Source: a bacterium (GTDB lineage Bacteria; Planctomycetota; SZUA-567). From it: DNA of 64,000 nt. Below the pieces are notes generated by a model. The model was not told where the DNA came from, ran no database searches, and worked only from the letters and a program-made list of their open reading frames with translations. Position 1 is the stretch's first letter, and each line of letters opens with the position of its first letter. The stretch covers positions 1 through 64,000 of the forward strand of contig QKCJ01000005.1 of the NCBI GenBank assembly GCA_003245715.1. The letters are read 5' to 3'. Shown one piece after another: positions 1-9,832 of this stretch. The position numbers and the translations under genes were made by a program.

Positions 1-96
1 GCAATCCGATAAATGCGTGTATGGAAATTCATTCATTACCAAACACTCAAGGCACGGCAAGAGTAATGGTATAGAATTTTTTTTGGTGAGGAACTT

Positions 97-1044
97 GTGA
101 AGCAATCCATACCCTTTAAGACTAATGAAAAAGGTATCGGAGCGTTTGCTATACCTCTTGACGGGAAGTTACCTAAGGGACTGTTTGTAATCAGAACAGA
201 TTACAAGACTTCAACAGGAAAAGAATGCTATGATCAGCATCGTATTGCCATTGCTGATTTCCTTGAAAACAAGCATCGTTTGAAAAATATCTTTACCAAG
301 CAGTATGGTGGAGATGCGAACTGCCATGATTTGAAACGTAAACTGGAGCGGTTCAAAAAAGTTGGAATTGGCAAAGAAACCCATGCAGGTCTTGATTCAA
401 AAGATGTGTATGACGTATATCAGTCATATGGAGTTGAGGTTGCTGACTGCAATATAATCAGTCGATTATATAAACTAGGCACAAGACAAAAAGCCGGATT
501 CGAAATTTTAAAAGAAATTAAACATAAAACTTATCCTTATGCTGATGATGCTGATAATATCCTTGTGCGGGATTTCAAGCTGGATTCAAATGGTAAAATA
601 ACTCCGGAGTACCTTGAAAAATTCAAACATGCGGTAAGCGAATTCGTAAAGGCGCGTCCATGGGTAAGACTATGGCGTCCACTTCACGAGTTTTATGCCG
701 CATTCCCGGTAAGCTGGTGGAGCGAGACGAATGATCCGGAAGAAGCTGCTTACAAATTTGCTCAACTCCAAAAAGCTTTTGTTGAAGGAGTGCGCGAAGT
801 CAACCCTAAAGCGCTGGTAAGTCAGGATTCACCATGCAACATGGCTCCTGCTTCAGGAATTGCCGAAACAGACCGTCTCAATGCAGCCTGCAATAAATTG
901 GGTGTAAAATTCGACATAATAGGTTTTCATCCATATCGCTATCCCAACCGGAAGTATTTCACGAATAACAATTGGCTCAGTTATCTGCCCGTATATAGCG
1001 CGGAAATTCTGCGACTTACTCTTATCCTTAGGATTGATATTTGA
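97..1044 (+). pseudogene. Decayed glycoside-hydrolase-like gene fragment
   Basis: The product (315 aa from a GTG at 97 behind GGTGAGG) looks like part of a clan-A TIM-barrel glycosidase: an N-terminal beta domain, then barrel strands with a W-x-P-L-H-E segment near residue 195 and D-I-I-G-F-H-P-Y near residue 278. Both ends look damaged. Bases 3-74 in a different frame read as plausible protein ending in a stop, just before an 8-T run, as if one base was gained or lost. At the 3' end the protein stops right after the H-P-Y strand, before the strand that would carry the second catalytic glutamate, and the last 20 residues look random. The substrate is unknown. A short functional protein cannot be excluded. 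Confidence 0.55.
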
Positions 1045-1287
1045 AAATAATATTCATAAAAGCAACAACTATTGAAATATTTCCAAGCATGGGTATCCTC
1101 AGGTTCTTACAATGACAGCAGGTATAGTCTTTGTGTATCTAAAAATCAGTAAAAACACATTCTTGTTTTTATGCGATGAAACTCTAGTTAAAAATGATAA
1201 TTAAACAAACTGGGTATATTTCTAATCATTATCATAAAGTCAATTGTCTTCAGCATGCTCATATGTTCACATGTTTGCTTCCTTAGG

Positions 1288-1317
1288 CAGGTTGAATTTG
1301 CGCGACAGGTTGAATTT
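1288..1317. repeat. Two direct copies of a 12-bp sequence upstream of pyk
   Basis: CAGGTTGAATTT occurs at 1288-1299 and again at 1306-1317, an 18-bp period, ending 12 bp before the -35 box of the pyk promoter. It may be a tandem operator or a chance duplication. The rest of the 1045-1407 gap is AT-rich and holds only this and the promoter. Confidence 0.5.
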
Positions 1318-1329
1318 TCTCAAAACCTA

Positions 1330-1357
1330 TTGACAGTTAAAGCGTTATCAATATTAT
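1330..1357 (+). promoter_or_regulatory. Sigma-70-type promoter of pyk
   Basis: TTGACA at 1330-1335, a 16-bp spacer and TATTAT at 1352-1357 form a near-consensus promoter. It predicts a leader of about 45 bases before the pyk ATG at 1408, so an upstream start at 1255 would not be transcribed from it. Confidence 0.7.
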
Positions 1358-1407
1358 TCGTTTCCGTTTTGGGAATTTTACAGGTTAATTATGGAGTTTT
1401 ATTTTTT

Positions 1408-2808
1408 ATGATCCGCAAAAAACTGACCAAGGTCATTGCTACAATTTCAGACAGGCGTTGTGAGCCTGAATTTATCGAGCAGCTGCATGAAGCGGGAATG
1501 AATGTTGTACGTCTCAATACTGCACATCAGACACAGGAAGAGACCCTAAAGGTTATCAAGAATATCAGAAGAGTCTCTGAGGGTATTGCCATTCTGTTGG
1601 ACACAAAGGGGCCTGAGATCCGTACCTCTGATATCTCTGAGGATATCAACGTCATCACCGGTGATGAGGTTGTGATAGGAACCGGGGATGGTGCCAATGT
1701 CTTTAATACTACCTACAAGAATCTGGTCACGGATGTTCATGTCGGTTCGACCATACTTATTGATGACGGACTTGTTGAGCTTGAGGTTATCTCTGTTTCT
1801 GACTCGGCACTTATCTGCCGTGCGATGAATGATGGTGTCATCGGTAATAAGAAGAGCGTAAATGTTCCGGGAGTCCATATCAATCTGCCTTCCCTCTCAG
1901 CCAAAGATCGTGATTACATAAAATTTGCTGTCGAAAATGATATTGATTTCATTGCCCACTCGTTTGTCCGTAACCGTGATGATGTCATGGCTGTGCAAAG
2001 TATTCTTGATACCTATAATTCCAAAGTCAAAATCATTGCCAAAATTGAGAATCGCGAAGGCGTTGAAAATATCGGCGAAATCCTTGACTGCGTTTACGGT
2101 ATCATGGTTGCCCGTGGAGACCTTGGCGTTGAAATCCCGCTTGAACAGGTTCCGCTTATTCAGAAGAAACTGATAAAAGAATGTATCAAGCGCGCAAAAC
2201 CGGTTATTACTGCAACCCAGATGCTGCATTCGATGATTGAAAACCCACGGCCTACCCGTGCTGAAGTCAGTGATATTGCAACGGCTATCCTTGATGGTAC
2301 AGATGCGGTGATGCTCAGTGGTGAAACTGCCTACGGTAAATATCCTCTTGAGGCTGTCAAGGCAATGCGCAGCGTTGCTATCAATGTCGAGGCTCAGCAC
2401 CCGCCAATGGCCGGTTACCCGGTTGAGGTCAATGAATATCAGGTTGGTAACTATCTGGCCCGTACAGCCGTCAGCGGTGCGATCGAACTTGGCGCCAAGC
2501 TTATTCTTTGTGATACCGAGACCGGCTTCTCAGCGCGTGTCATATCTTCTTACCGCGGTCGTATTCCGGTTCATGCCTGTACGCATGATATGCGCGTTAA
2601 AAGGGAACTGGCACTCAGTTATGGCGTTTATGCTTCCTGTGTCGGACGCAGCGCAAATACTGATGAGATGGTTCGCGCAGAATTTAAGGTTCTCATTGAT
2701 TATAATCTGATTGATCCTGATGACCTTGTGGTTATTCTTGCTTCGACTCCAGATAAGAAATCCGGGGCGAATCTGCTGGAAGTTAATACTGCTCGGGAAT
2801 GCATTTAA
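1408..2808 (+). CDS. pyk: Pyruvate kinase
   Basis: Glycolytic pyruvate kinase, transferring phosphate from phosphoenolpyruvate to ADP in the cytoplasm. The protein is 466 aa, the usual length. Family signatures are clear: an early V-V-R-L-N-T-A-H segment, the DTKGPEIR strand, the I-I-A-K-I-E-N catalytic lysine region, V-A-R-G-D-L-G for metal and PEP binding, and the A-T-Q-M-L followed by N-P-R-P-T-R-A-E-V-S-D helix. The frame is open back to 1255, but the ATG at 1408 (MIRKKLTK) matches the family's N-terminus, has GGAG upstream and lies downstream of the promoter at 1330-1357. It is transcribed alone and followed by a hairpin terminator. Confidence 0.95.
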   Translation: MIRKKLTKVIATISDRRCEPEFIEQLHEAGMNVVRLNTAHQTQEETLKVIKNIRRVSEGIAILLDTKGPEIRTSDISEDINVITGDEVVIGTGDGANVFNTTYKNLVTDVHVGSTILIDDGLVELEVISVSDSALICRAMNDGVIGNKKSVNVPGVHINLPSLSAKDRDYIKFAVENDIDFIAHSFVRNRDDVMAVQSILDTYNSKVKIIAKIENREGVENIGEILDCVYGIMVARGDLGVEIPLEQVPLIQKKLIKECIKRAKPVITATQMLHSMIENPRPTRAEVSDIATAILDGTDAVMLSGETAYGKYPLEAVKAMRSVAINVEAQHPPMAGYPVEVNEYQVGNYLARTAVSGAIELGAKLILCDTETGFSARVISSYRGRIPVHACTHDMRVKRELALSYGVYASCVGRSANTDEMVRAEFKVLIDYNLIDPDDLVVILASTPDKKSGANLLEVNTARECI

Positions 2809-2843
2809 TCCTGCATTTTATAAATTTGAAAATTTTTTTTTAA

Positions 2844-2877
2844 AAAACACCCTGTATATTTTATAGAGTGTTTTTTT
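2844..2877 (+). terminator. Rho-independent terminator after pyk
   Basis: AACACCCT pairs with AGAGTGTT (one mismatch) around an AT-rich loop, followed by seven T. Confidence 0.65.
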
Positions 2878-3028
2878 ATATAATGTTACATTGATGTTAC
2901 GATAGTCTCGTTTGCTGCATAAAATTGTTGTTTTTTATGATTTTTTTGGTTTTTTCGCTTAAATTTTATCTATATTATAATAGAATGTGTTTAAAGAATT
3001 AGATTTACTACTTTTTATTGTGTCAAAT

Positions 3029-3058
3029 TTGCATAAGCCTAATAACATTGTGTATAAT
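3029..3058 (+). promoter_or_regulatory. Putative promoter of the HTH regulator
   Basis: TTGCAT at 3029-3034, an 18-bp spacer and a perfect TATAAT at 3053-3058. It lies 90 bp ahead of the start codon. Apart from this and the pyk terminator, the 2809-3148 gap is AT-rich without other structure I can name. Confidence 0.5.
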
Positions 3059-3148
3059 ATGCACATGTTGCAATCACAGATATGTCCTGGGCAGACTAAA
3101 ATCGTGAGTGTCATAATGGGGCTGCAATATTTTGTTAGGAGGGGATTA

Positions 3149-3463
3149 ATGTCGGAAGCTACTAAAATTATTGGCAGTAACATACGTCTTAGGAGGGAAG
3201 AACTAAGACTGCCTTCGGTTGAACTTGCAAATCTGCTTGGGCGATCACAGGCGACAATTTCCAGAATGGAAAATGGTAAAATTGAGATTACCGTGAGTCA
3301 GTTGGTTAAAATTGCGGGAATTCTCAAGACCACGCCAGCCAGGTTATTTCCTCATTTTGATTCAATGGTTACTTTTGATGCGGTTACTGTTGATATGGGA
3401 TGTGATTCAACGGGCTGTGGCAATGAAGATCAGGTCAATACCTCAAGCCCGATTAATAGCTGA
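3149..3463 (+). CDS. Small Xre-family HTH transcriptional regulator
   Basis: A 104-aa protein with a single Cro/cI-type helix-turn-helix (residues about 8-65): I-G-S-N-I-R-L-R-R-E-E-L, then L-L-G-R-S-Q-A-T-I-S-R-M-E-N-G, and a helix ending in P-A-R-L-F. The start at 3149 is set by a strong AGGAGGGG four bases upstream; the frame is open further back but that would skip this site. The last 40 residues contain two cysteines and no domain I recognise. The target is unknown. It is convergent with the histidine kinase, whose stop lies only 9 bp away, so the two share no promoter. Confidence 0.85.
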   Translation: MSEATKIIGSNIRLRREELRLPSVELANLLGRSQATISRMENGKIEITVSQLVKIAGILKTTPARLFPHFDSMVTFDAVTVDMGCDSTGCGNEDQVNTSSPINS

Positions 3464-3471
3464 TAAGCGTA

Positions 3472-5661
3472 TTATACTGAAAAAACTTTTTTGATTTCAA
3501 TGGCAAGTTCTTTACTTTTAAAGGGCTTGCCAATAAAACTTATAACCCCGCAGTCGATAAGTTTCTGTGCTTCACCGTTTAGACTGTAGCCTGATGAAAT
3601 GATTGCTTTTACTTTTGGATTGATTTTTTTCATCTGAACAAAAGTTTCATAACCGCTGATAACAGGCATAATCATATCAAGTATTACTAAGTCGATTTTG
3701 TCATAATTATTTTTGTAATACTCTAATGCTTCCTCCCCGTCAGTGCAGGTTGTTACCGTGCAGTTGAGATCAACAAGCATTTCTGTGCAGATTTTTCTCA
3801 GCATTGCCTCATCGTCAACCACCAGAATATTAAGTTTGGCGGGTAGTTCATTATCCGTCGGCATGGTAACCGGTATTGCGCTGGTATGCCTTGACGTCGG
3901 CAGGAAAAGTGTAAATGTCGTGCCAAAATCAGGCTCACTAAAGACCGATACTGCCCCGCCATGATTTTTGATTGTACCATAGGCACTTGCCAGCCCCATT
4001 CCAGTACCCTTGCCGTTGGGTTTTGTGGTAAAGAATGGCTCAAAAATACGGTCCTGGATATCACTGCTGATGCCGTGTCCGGTATCCTTGATCTGTATTT
4101 GAGTATACTCCCCTGGAGCGAGCGAACTGTTTGCAACTTCAACATAATCATCATCAATATTGGTGTCAAATGTTGTGAAGGTGAGTGTCCCGCCGTCAGG
4201 CATCGCGTCTCGTGCATTCAGCGCAAGATTGAGCAGGACATTCTGAATCTGCGAGGGATCACCGGTACACACAGGGGTTTCTGAGTTCAAGTTGCGTACG
4301 ATAGTAATCTTTTTATCAATACTATGTTCAAGTATTGCGGTAATTTCATTTATGGTATCGTGAATATTAACCGGGATACTGAGGTATTTGCCTTTTCGGC
4401 TGAAGGCGAGGAGTTTGCTTGTCAGGTCTGCCGCGTGTTCGGTTGCCAGAGCAATATTTTTAAGGTACTCTTCATTTTTGTGGTTTTTCAATTTTGGCAA
4501 AAGCAACTCTGTATAGCCGCTTATTACAGACAACTGGTTATTGAAGTCATGGGCTATTCCACCTGCGAGTTGCCCAATGGCCTGCATTTTCTCAGATTGT
4601 CTTAGTTGCTCGGAGATTTTTTTTGTCTCGGTGATATCAATAAGGATGCAGTGGTATTTCCTGAAGAATCCGTCGTCATCAAAGGATAATTTGCTGCTGA
4701 GCGAGGTGTCTATCCATTTGCCGGATTTATGCAGGATTCGGAGTTCATCGACTTTTAGTTCGGAGCAGGAGATGATATTATTGAAGATAGATGCTGATTC
4801 TTCATCAGAGGCGATAAATTTCTTGAAACTATTACCGATAACCTCGTCTTTTTTGTAACCGAAAGTATCAAGCCATGTTTGGTTAACGTCAAGAAATCTT
4901 CCCCTGTTGTCGATTGACTGATAGGCAAGGGGGGCTTTGTCAAAAAGTTCCTGATAGCGTTTTTCACTGTTCTGGAGTTCTTTTAACATCATAACCCGGT
5001 TCTTCACATCGACCCATGTGGTAACTGTATTGGTAAGTACGTTAGTGCTGTCAAAAATCGGGAAAATTGTTATGTCGGCGATAACGGAATTACTGCCTGT
5101 AAGGTCTGCAACATGGTATTCGTTGCCATCCCATATGCAGGTGAAATGCACGGTGCGTCCGTCTTTGAATACGGATTTAACTAGTTCGGAGAAGCCTTGT
5201 CGCTCCAGAATGGGATCACTGATAAGATTATAGTTGCCGATCAGTTGTTCATCGGTGAGATTTAGCTGTTCTTTCAACGATTCATTGGCTCGGATCAGAG
5301 TCCCTTTTTCGTCAGTTATAAAGGCGGCAAATGGTGATAAATTGAAGATCCGGTCCAAAAATTTCTGGTTGGAAATATTGGCTGATTGCTCCTCATTGAG
5401 TTGGTCTATTGCCTTGTTGAGTTTTTTGTTCTGGGATTTAAGCTTCAGCTGCAGCCAGACAAACCATGGAAAAAAGATCATCGCAAGCAGGAAGATGGAA
5501 AAAATTATGATAAAAAGTGTAATGGGCAGATTTTCATTTATCTGATTCAGGGAATAATAGACGTCTTGGAGCTTTTCTTTAAAATCACGGAACTCATCAG
5601 AATGCAATATAATTGCATCTGGCATGAAGTAAAACGAAATTGCGCAAATATTCAAGATCAT
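3472..5661 (-). CDS. Membrane hybrid sensor histidine kinase with two PAS domains and a receiver
   Basis: A 729-aa inner-membrane hybrid kinase. Order: short N-terminus, one clear membrane segment (about 46-70), PAS domain (about 105-220), second PAS (about 235-348), HisKA with the phospho-acceptor His371 in G-G-I-A-H-D-F-N-N, HATPase with the N-box N-L-A-L-N-A-R-D and G-boxes D-T-G-H-G and G-T-G-M-G-L, and a C-terminal receiver (about 610-729) with V-V-D-D-E and phospho-acceptor Asp662. The H-box is of the NtrB-like H-D-F-N-N type. No separate response regulator gene lies next to it, so the output partner is unknown. The start has GAGGG upstream. The signal sensed cannot be told from sequence. 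Confidence 0.9.
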   Translation of the reverse strand: MILNICAISFYFMPDAIILHSDEFRDFKEKLQDVYYSLNQINENLPITLFIIIFSIFLLAMIFFPWFVWLQLKLKSQNKKLNKAIDQLNEEQSANISNQKFLDRIFNLSPFAAFITDEKGTLIRANESLKEQLNLTDEQLIGNYNLISDPILERQGFSELVKSVFKDGRTVHFTCIWDGNEYHVADLTGSNSVIADITIFPIFDSTNVLTNTVTTWVDVKNRVMMLKELQNSEKRYQELFDKAPLAYQSIDNRGRFLDVNQTWLDTFGYKKDEVIGNSFKKFIASDEESASIFNNIISCSELKVDELRILHKSGKWIDTSLSSKLSFDDDGFFRKYHCILIDITETKKISEQLRQSEKMQAIGQLAGGIAHDFNNQLSVISGYTELLLPKLKNHKNEEYLKNIALATEHAADLTSKLLAFSRKGKYLSIPVNIHDTINEITAILEHSIDKKITIVRNLNSETPVCTGDPSQIQNVLLNLALNARDAMPDGGTLTFTTFDTNIDDDYVEVANSSLAPGEYTQIQIKDTGHGISSDIQDRIFEPFFTTKPNGKGTGMGLASAYGTIKNHGGAVSVFSEPDFGTTFTLFLPTSRHTSAIPVTMPTDNELPAKLNILVVDDEAMLRKICTEMLVDLNCTVTTCTDGEEALEYYKNNYDKIDLVILDMIMPVISGYETFVQMKKINPKVKAIISSGYSLNGEAQKLIDCGVISFIGKPFKSKELAIEIKKVFSV

Positions 5662-5793
5662 TATATGCCCTCATCTTATAATGATATAGTGCAAAATAAA
5701 TTCTGTCAACGTGCATATTCAAAAATCTCTTAGATTAAAATTTGACATTCATGCAAATGCTGTAAATAAATTCATATGCTCATGTTTGTTTTC

Positions 5794-5822
5794 TTGACAA
5801 ATTCTCATATCTCTGCTAATAA
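5794..5822 (+). promoter_or_regulatory. Sigma-70-type promoter of the dCache chemoreceptor
   Basis: TTGACA at 5794-5799, a 17-bp spacer and TAATAA at 5817-5822, about 70 bp before the start codon. Confidence 0.6.
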
Positions 5823-5890
5823 TCAATAAAAATATTTTTGTTTTGAGTTAGTCCTTTGGGCGGCTCAATGATGTCGATAGAGGAATTTGC

Positions 5891-8002
5891 ATGAAACTTA
5901 AACTCAAATGGAAGATTATTATTCCGGTAGCCCTGATAACCCTGTTATGTTTTGCTGCTGTTGCTTTTGTCTCGGCGCTTTTGGTGCGCGTCAGTAATCA
6001 GGACGGTGTTGAGCGGAATCTTAAAAGCACCTCAACCATTATAAATGATATGTTTGTTTCTTATTTTGAGGATATAGAGAACCAGGCTCAATTCATCGCC
6101 AGTTTGCCTTTGACGACAGGTATTCTTAAGCAGTCTGCAAATCTCGATTTTACCGCAAAAGAAATATTGGGGAAATTTGCCACAAGTAATGAAATTCTCC
6201 GTATCAACCGTATTATCGACTCAGTTATCAAGTCTTTTGCCCTGAACACGGTGTTTCTTCTTGATGCCAAGGGGGTAATTGTTGCAAATCCTGATGAGAA
6301 ACGAATCGGTGTTTCGATTGCCCAGCGGGATTATTACAAAAGTTTTGATCCGGCAAAAGGCCCGTTTTTTAGCGAGGTCTTTGAGTCATATGTTACCCAC
6401 CGTCCAACGATTGTTTATATTTATCCGCTCAAGGGCAGTACTGGCGAGTTCATTGGCAGTTTGCTTTTTTCTCTCGATTTTACCGCCTTTTATGATGCTC
6501 ATATCAAGTCCATTGATGTTGGTGATGGCGGTTATTCCTTTGTAATGTCGCCAGACGGCAGGATTATCGCACACCCTGACGCCGGCAAGATGGTTGATCT
6601 TAAAAATCCTTCCACTTTGCCATTGATTCTCGACATGATAAAGCTCCGAAATGGAATTCTCTATTATGAATTTCCTGCGGGCAATAACAAAGTGGCCAAT
6701 GTATTTACTGTTGGCCAGACCGGTTGGGTTTGTTCGGTAACAACTAATCTTGCCCCTTTTACCGAGATCGCCAATCAGATTGCGCTTTATATCTCCATGG
6801 CCGCAATTGTTGCGGTTGTTATTGTTTCCATGTTGTTGTACTTTATCATTCTCTATCAGGTTGACAAACCTTTTAACTGTATCGAAAAACACCTCGTTCT
6901 TTTCGCCAAAGGCCAGATGGAGATATTGCCTGAGTATCATGATTATGTGGTAAATGTACTGCTCAAACGCAGGGATGAGCTTGGTAATATTTCTCGGGCG
7001 ATTAACGGCCTGCAGAATTATGTGATACGCATGGGTGATATGGCTCGTGAAATAGCCGGTAGAAACCTTGATATTGAGGTTGAGTTGGCTGGTGAAAACG
7101 ACAGCCTTGGTCTGGCTTTTTGTCAGATGGTTGAAAACCTTAATGCTGCTTTTGAGCAGGCTCAGGCCACTGCTCTTGAAGTTACCGGCTCATCAAATGA
7201 AGTCAGCTCTGCTTCCGCCAGCCTCTCTTCCGGTGCCACACGGCAGGCTTCATCGCTGGAGGAGATAACTGCCAGCATCGTTGAGATGGGTAATAGAGCC
7301 AGAAATAATGCTGAGAGCGCCGATATCGCTAATGACCTTTCAGAAAAATCCAAAATGAGCGCTGATGCGGGAAGTGAGCAGATGAAAAAACTCAGCGCCA
7401 GTATGCTTGACATAACCCGTGAAGCTGAAGAAGTTGTCAAGATCAACAAGGTTATTGATGATATCGCATTTCAGACCAATCTGCTGGCTCTGAATGCAGC
7501 GGTGGAGGCCGCCAGAGCCGGACGCAGTGGCAAGGGCTTTGCGGTTGTTGCTGAAGAAGTGAGAAATCTTGCCGCCAGATCAGCAAAAGCCGCTTCAGAG
7601 ACCCGCAACATGATTGATACTGTCGTTGAGCATATTAAAAACGGAAACAAACTTTCAGTATCAACTTCCGAGAAGCTTGAAGAGATCACAGTCAATATCG
7701 GGCAGACTAGCGATCTGGTAAAAGAGATCGCTATTGCCTCCAACAGTCAGGCGCAGGGCGTTATGGAAATCAAGGCAGGTCTTGAGCAGATCGATCAGGT
7801 TACCCAGCAAAATACCGCAAGCGCCGAGCAGACTGCTTCAGCTAGTCAGGAAATGAATTCTCAGGCGAAGAAACTGCAGAATCTGGTTGATGAATATAAT
7901 ATCAAGAACAATACCACCCGGCATCTGGCAGCTAATCATAAGATAAGTTCAGGCGGGCAGGGTGCTGGGCGGTTCATATCGCTGGATTCTCTTGATGATT
8001 AA
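5891..8002 (+). CDS. Methyl-accepting chemotaxis protein with a double-Cache sensor
   Basis: A 703-aa chemoreceptor. It has an N-terminal membrane helix (about 7-32), a periplasmic sensor of about 260 residues with Cache features ([15 protein letters not shown] and later [16 protein letters not shown]), a second membrane helix (about 298-322), a HAMP-like linker, and the cytoplasmic signalling domain with the conserved tip [21 protein letters not shown]. It ends in S-L-D-S-L-D-D and, unlike the other two receptors here, lacks an aromatic C-terminal pentapeptide. The ligand is unknown; double-Cache domains often bind amino acids or other small molecules. It is transcribed alone from the promoter at 5794. 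Confidence 0.93.
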   Translation: MKLKLKWKIIIPVALITLLCFAAVAFVSALLVRVSNQDGVERNLKSTSTIINDMFVSYFEDIENQAQFIASLPLTTGILKQSANLDFTAKEILGKFATSNEILRINRIIDSVIKSFALNTVFLLDAKGVIVANPDEKRIGVSIAQRDYYKSFDPAKGPFFSEVFESYVTHRPTIVYIYPLKGSTGEFIGSLLFSLDFTAFYDAHIKSIDVGDGGYSFVMSPDGRIIAHPDAGKMVDLKNPSTLPLILDMIKLRNGILYYEFPAGNNKVANVFTVGQTGWVCSVTTNLAPFTEIANQIALYISMAAIVAVVIVSMLLYFIILYQVDKPFNCIEKHLVLFAKGQMEILPEYHDYVVNVLLKRRDELGNISRAINGLQNYVIRMGDMAREIAGRNLDIEVELAGENDSLGLAFCQMVENLNAAFEQAQATALEVTGSSNEVSSASASLSSGATRQASSLEEITASIVEMGNRARNNAESADIANDLSEKSKMSADAGSEQMKKLSASMLDITREAEEVVKINKVIDDIAFQTNLLALNAAVEAARAGRSGKGFAVVAEEVRNLAARSAKAASETRNMIDTVVEHIKNGNKLSVSTSEKLEEITVNIGQTSDLVKEIAIASNSQAQGVMEIKAGLEQIDQVTQQNTASAEQTASASQEMNSQAKKLQNLVDEYNIKNNTTRHLAANHKISSGGQGAGRFISLDSLDD

Positions 8003-8032
8003 ATTTTCGCTGTCAAATTTGAAATCAACTAT

Positions 8033-8059
8033 AAAGGCTGCCATCATCAGGCAGCCTTT
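8033..8059. terminator. Bidirectional terminator between convergent genes
   Basis: Perfect 10-bp stem AAAGGCTGCC / GGCAGCCTTT with a 7-base loop, between the chemoreceptor and the convergent deacetylase gene. It can serve both strands. Confidence 0.75.
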
Positions 8060-8067
8060 AATTATAG

Positions 8068-8727
8068 TCAGAACAGGTCGATAATGTTTATCCACTCCGC
8101 GTCTGGGTCCGCAGAAATCCGTTCAAGTTTTTCCTCAAACTGATTCCATAATAACTCGTCATTCATCATTTCGTATGAATGCCCCCAGAAATAAAATACC
8201 CCGTCCTGTTCTTTGACTTTTTCGTATTTATCCCAGAAATCATCATGCATAAAATGGCAGTGTGAGTGTAACGCCATCGGATCATGCAGAGGAAGGGCGT
8301 CCGCGACGTTTACTGTAGTTCTGGCATACGCATATCCGGCAGAGCTGATTGCTTCTTTTACTGCGTCGTTATATCTTCCGCAGGGATAGGCGAAACCGCA
8401 TTTCTCCTGCTTGAATTTCTCGGAAATAAAATCTTTGCAGATTGTAAGTTCATCCTTGAGTGTTTTCTCATCAAGATCCGGCAGGTTGGGGTGGGTCATG
8501 CTATGGCCGGCAATGCAGAAACCTTCATAGACATCAATCATTTCTTCAATGGTCAGACGGTCAACGCGAAAGATTCCGCGGAAAACATAGTTACCGGCCT
8601 GACGTGCATTAGGGTGGGCAAGTCCCGGATTGATATTAAAAGTGGATTTGGCTGAATAACGCTTTAGTAACTGTACCAATCTGATATCTGTAACAACCGC
8701 ATCATCCCAGCACTGCATGACTTTCAT
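8068..8727 (-). CDS. Polysaccharide deacetylase (NodB/CE4) family protein
   Basis: A 219-aa single-domain NodB-homology protein without a signal peptide. CE4 motifs are visible: the W-D-D-A metal/catalytic region near residue 7, G-H-S-M-T-H-P with two metal histidines near residue 74, and F-A-Y-P-C-G-R-Y near residue 112. The C-terminal W-G-H-S-Y-E segment fits the last family motif. CE4 enzymes remove N- or O-acetyl groups from polysaccharides; the substrate here is unknown. The lack of a signal peptide suggests a cytoplasmic small-glycan substrate, but that is inference. GGAG precedes the ATG. It appears to be a single-gene unit. Confidence 0.85.
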   Translation of the reverse strand: MKVMQCWDDAVVTDIRLVQLLKRYSAKSTFNINPGLAHPNARQAGNYVFRGIFRVDRLTIEEMIDVYEGFCIAGHSMTHPNLPDLDEKTLKDELTICKDFISEKFKQEKCGFAYPCGRYNDAVKEAISSAGYAYARTTVNVADALPLHDPMALHSHCHFMHDDFWDKYEKVKEQDGVFYFWGHSYEMMNDELLWNQFEEKLERISADPDAEWINIIDLF

Positions 8728-8877
8728 TTTAATTTCTCCGATATAAATGATATTACAGGATTTATATACAAAAAGCGTATGTGTTCAAGTGTTTAATGTA
8801 ATATTTATATCGGTTTGAGGGTGGGGGATTTCTCATTAGCTGATTTTATATTCTGTAATCTACGCTGCATTGTTTTC

Positions 8878-9603
8878 TTATGATTTTGGGTAGACAAGTT
8901 TGGTCTTTACTTCTACAAATGGCAATGCAAAATACAAAAAGGTAAACGGCGAAAGTAATGCTAATCCCAAAAACATTCCGCATGCTCCGAAAACGTCTCC
9001 GATGATTTTTTCAAAGAAGCAAGCTTTTTTCTTTATAGTTCTGAATTTATCAGGGCAAGGGATCTTTCTGTATCTTTTGGTAATATGTAATGCTTTTACG
9101 ATGTCTATATATCTTATAAATGGATAGATGTCATAATCATTTTGTTCTGGTTGCTTGGAAATTAATTTGTCGATTGATTTACTTCTGAAGCCTGAAATGA
9201 AATATATAATAAGGCCAAATATAATTGCTGCAAAAATTGAAGAGAAAGTATAGCCATCATTATAAAAAATAGAGATTTCTGTAATAAAAAGTATTAGCGA
9301 GATGCTTTGATAAATTGGCATCCAGTGCCTGGTTTTTTTAGTTTCAAATTCAGCATCTGTTTTGAGTAAAAGGCGGATTCGTTTAAGATAATCCCAGCCT
9401 TCTTTGCTGATACCATATAGAGTTTTGTTTTTCATACCATCAGTGAATTCATCAAGCTCTTCAATGAATTCACTGACCATTTGGTCATTTGTACTCTCAT
9501 CCAATTTGTAAATTCTTTGTAAAAAATCTCCTGTTTTAGATTCTTCACCAGTAAATTTATCCAGTATCTCAATTAGCGTGTCTCTGTCTTCTCGTGAAAC
9601 CAT
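8878..9603 (-). CDS. Unrecognised membrane protein
   Basis: A 241-aa protein I do not recognise. It has a charged N-terminal half of about 90 residues (acidic helices), two adjacent membrane segments (about 97-138), a charged cytoplasmic stretch with K-R-Y-R-K-I-P-C-P and K-K-K-A-C-F-F, and one or two further hydrophobic segments near the C-terminus (about 200-228). AGGAGG sits a few bases before the ATG, so translation looks real. Base composition is more AT-rich than the housekeeping genes around it. It has no operon partners. Confidence 0.65.
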   Translation of the reverse strand: MVSREDRDTLIEILDKFTGEESKTGDFLQRIYKLDESTNDQMVSEFIEELDEFTDGMKNKTLYGISKEGWDYLKRIRLLLKTDAEFETKKTRHWMPIYQSISLILFITEISIFYNDGYTFSSIFAAIIFGLIIYFISGFRSKSIDKLISKQPEQNDYDIYPFIRYIDIVKALHITKRYRKIPCPDKFRTIKKKACFFEKIIGDVFGACGMFLGLALLSPFTFLYFALPFVEVKTKLVYPKS

Positions 9604-9684
9604 AATTTTCCTCCTGCCATATTTGTATTATTATATAAAAAATTTATGGCATGGGCAAATTATATGTAAAATGTAAGTAAAAAA

Positions 9685-9715
9685 AGAAACCTCAGAGCCG
9701 AACTCTGAGGTTTCT
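9685..9715 (-). terminator. Terminator of the tRNA operon
   Basis: Perfect 13-bp stem (AGAAACCTCAGAG / CTCTGAGGTTTCT) with a 5-base loop, followed on the minus strand by a T run. It lies just past the 3' end of tRNA-Glu. Confidence 0.85.
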
Positions 9716-9719
9716 AATA

Positions 9720-9797
9720 TGGCATCCCTAAGGGGATTCGAACCCCTGTTGCCAGAATGAAAATCTGGTGTCCTAGACCAGGCTAGACGATAGGGAC
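9720..9797 (-). tRNA. tRNA-Glu (anticodon TTC)
   Basis: The minus strand folds as a full cloverleaf: acceptor GTCCCTA / TAGGGAT, anticodon loop TTTTCAT with TTC, a TTCGAAT T-loop, discriminator G and an encoded CCA. It is the second gene of a two-tRNA operon after tRNA-Lys. Confidence 0.95.
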
Positions 9798-9832
9798 TTA
9801 GGTTTTGTCATAACATTTCGAACGGGACCATT

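Noticed and set aside
1255-1407. N-terminal extension of pyruvate kinase from ATG 1255
   Set aside because: It would add 51 hydrophobic residues absent from the family and lies over the promoter at 1330-1357; the start at 1408 fits.
1897-2400. Open frame of 167 codons on the minus strand inside pyk
   Set aside because: Shadow of a well-conserved gene on the other strand, with no ribosome-binding site.
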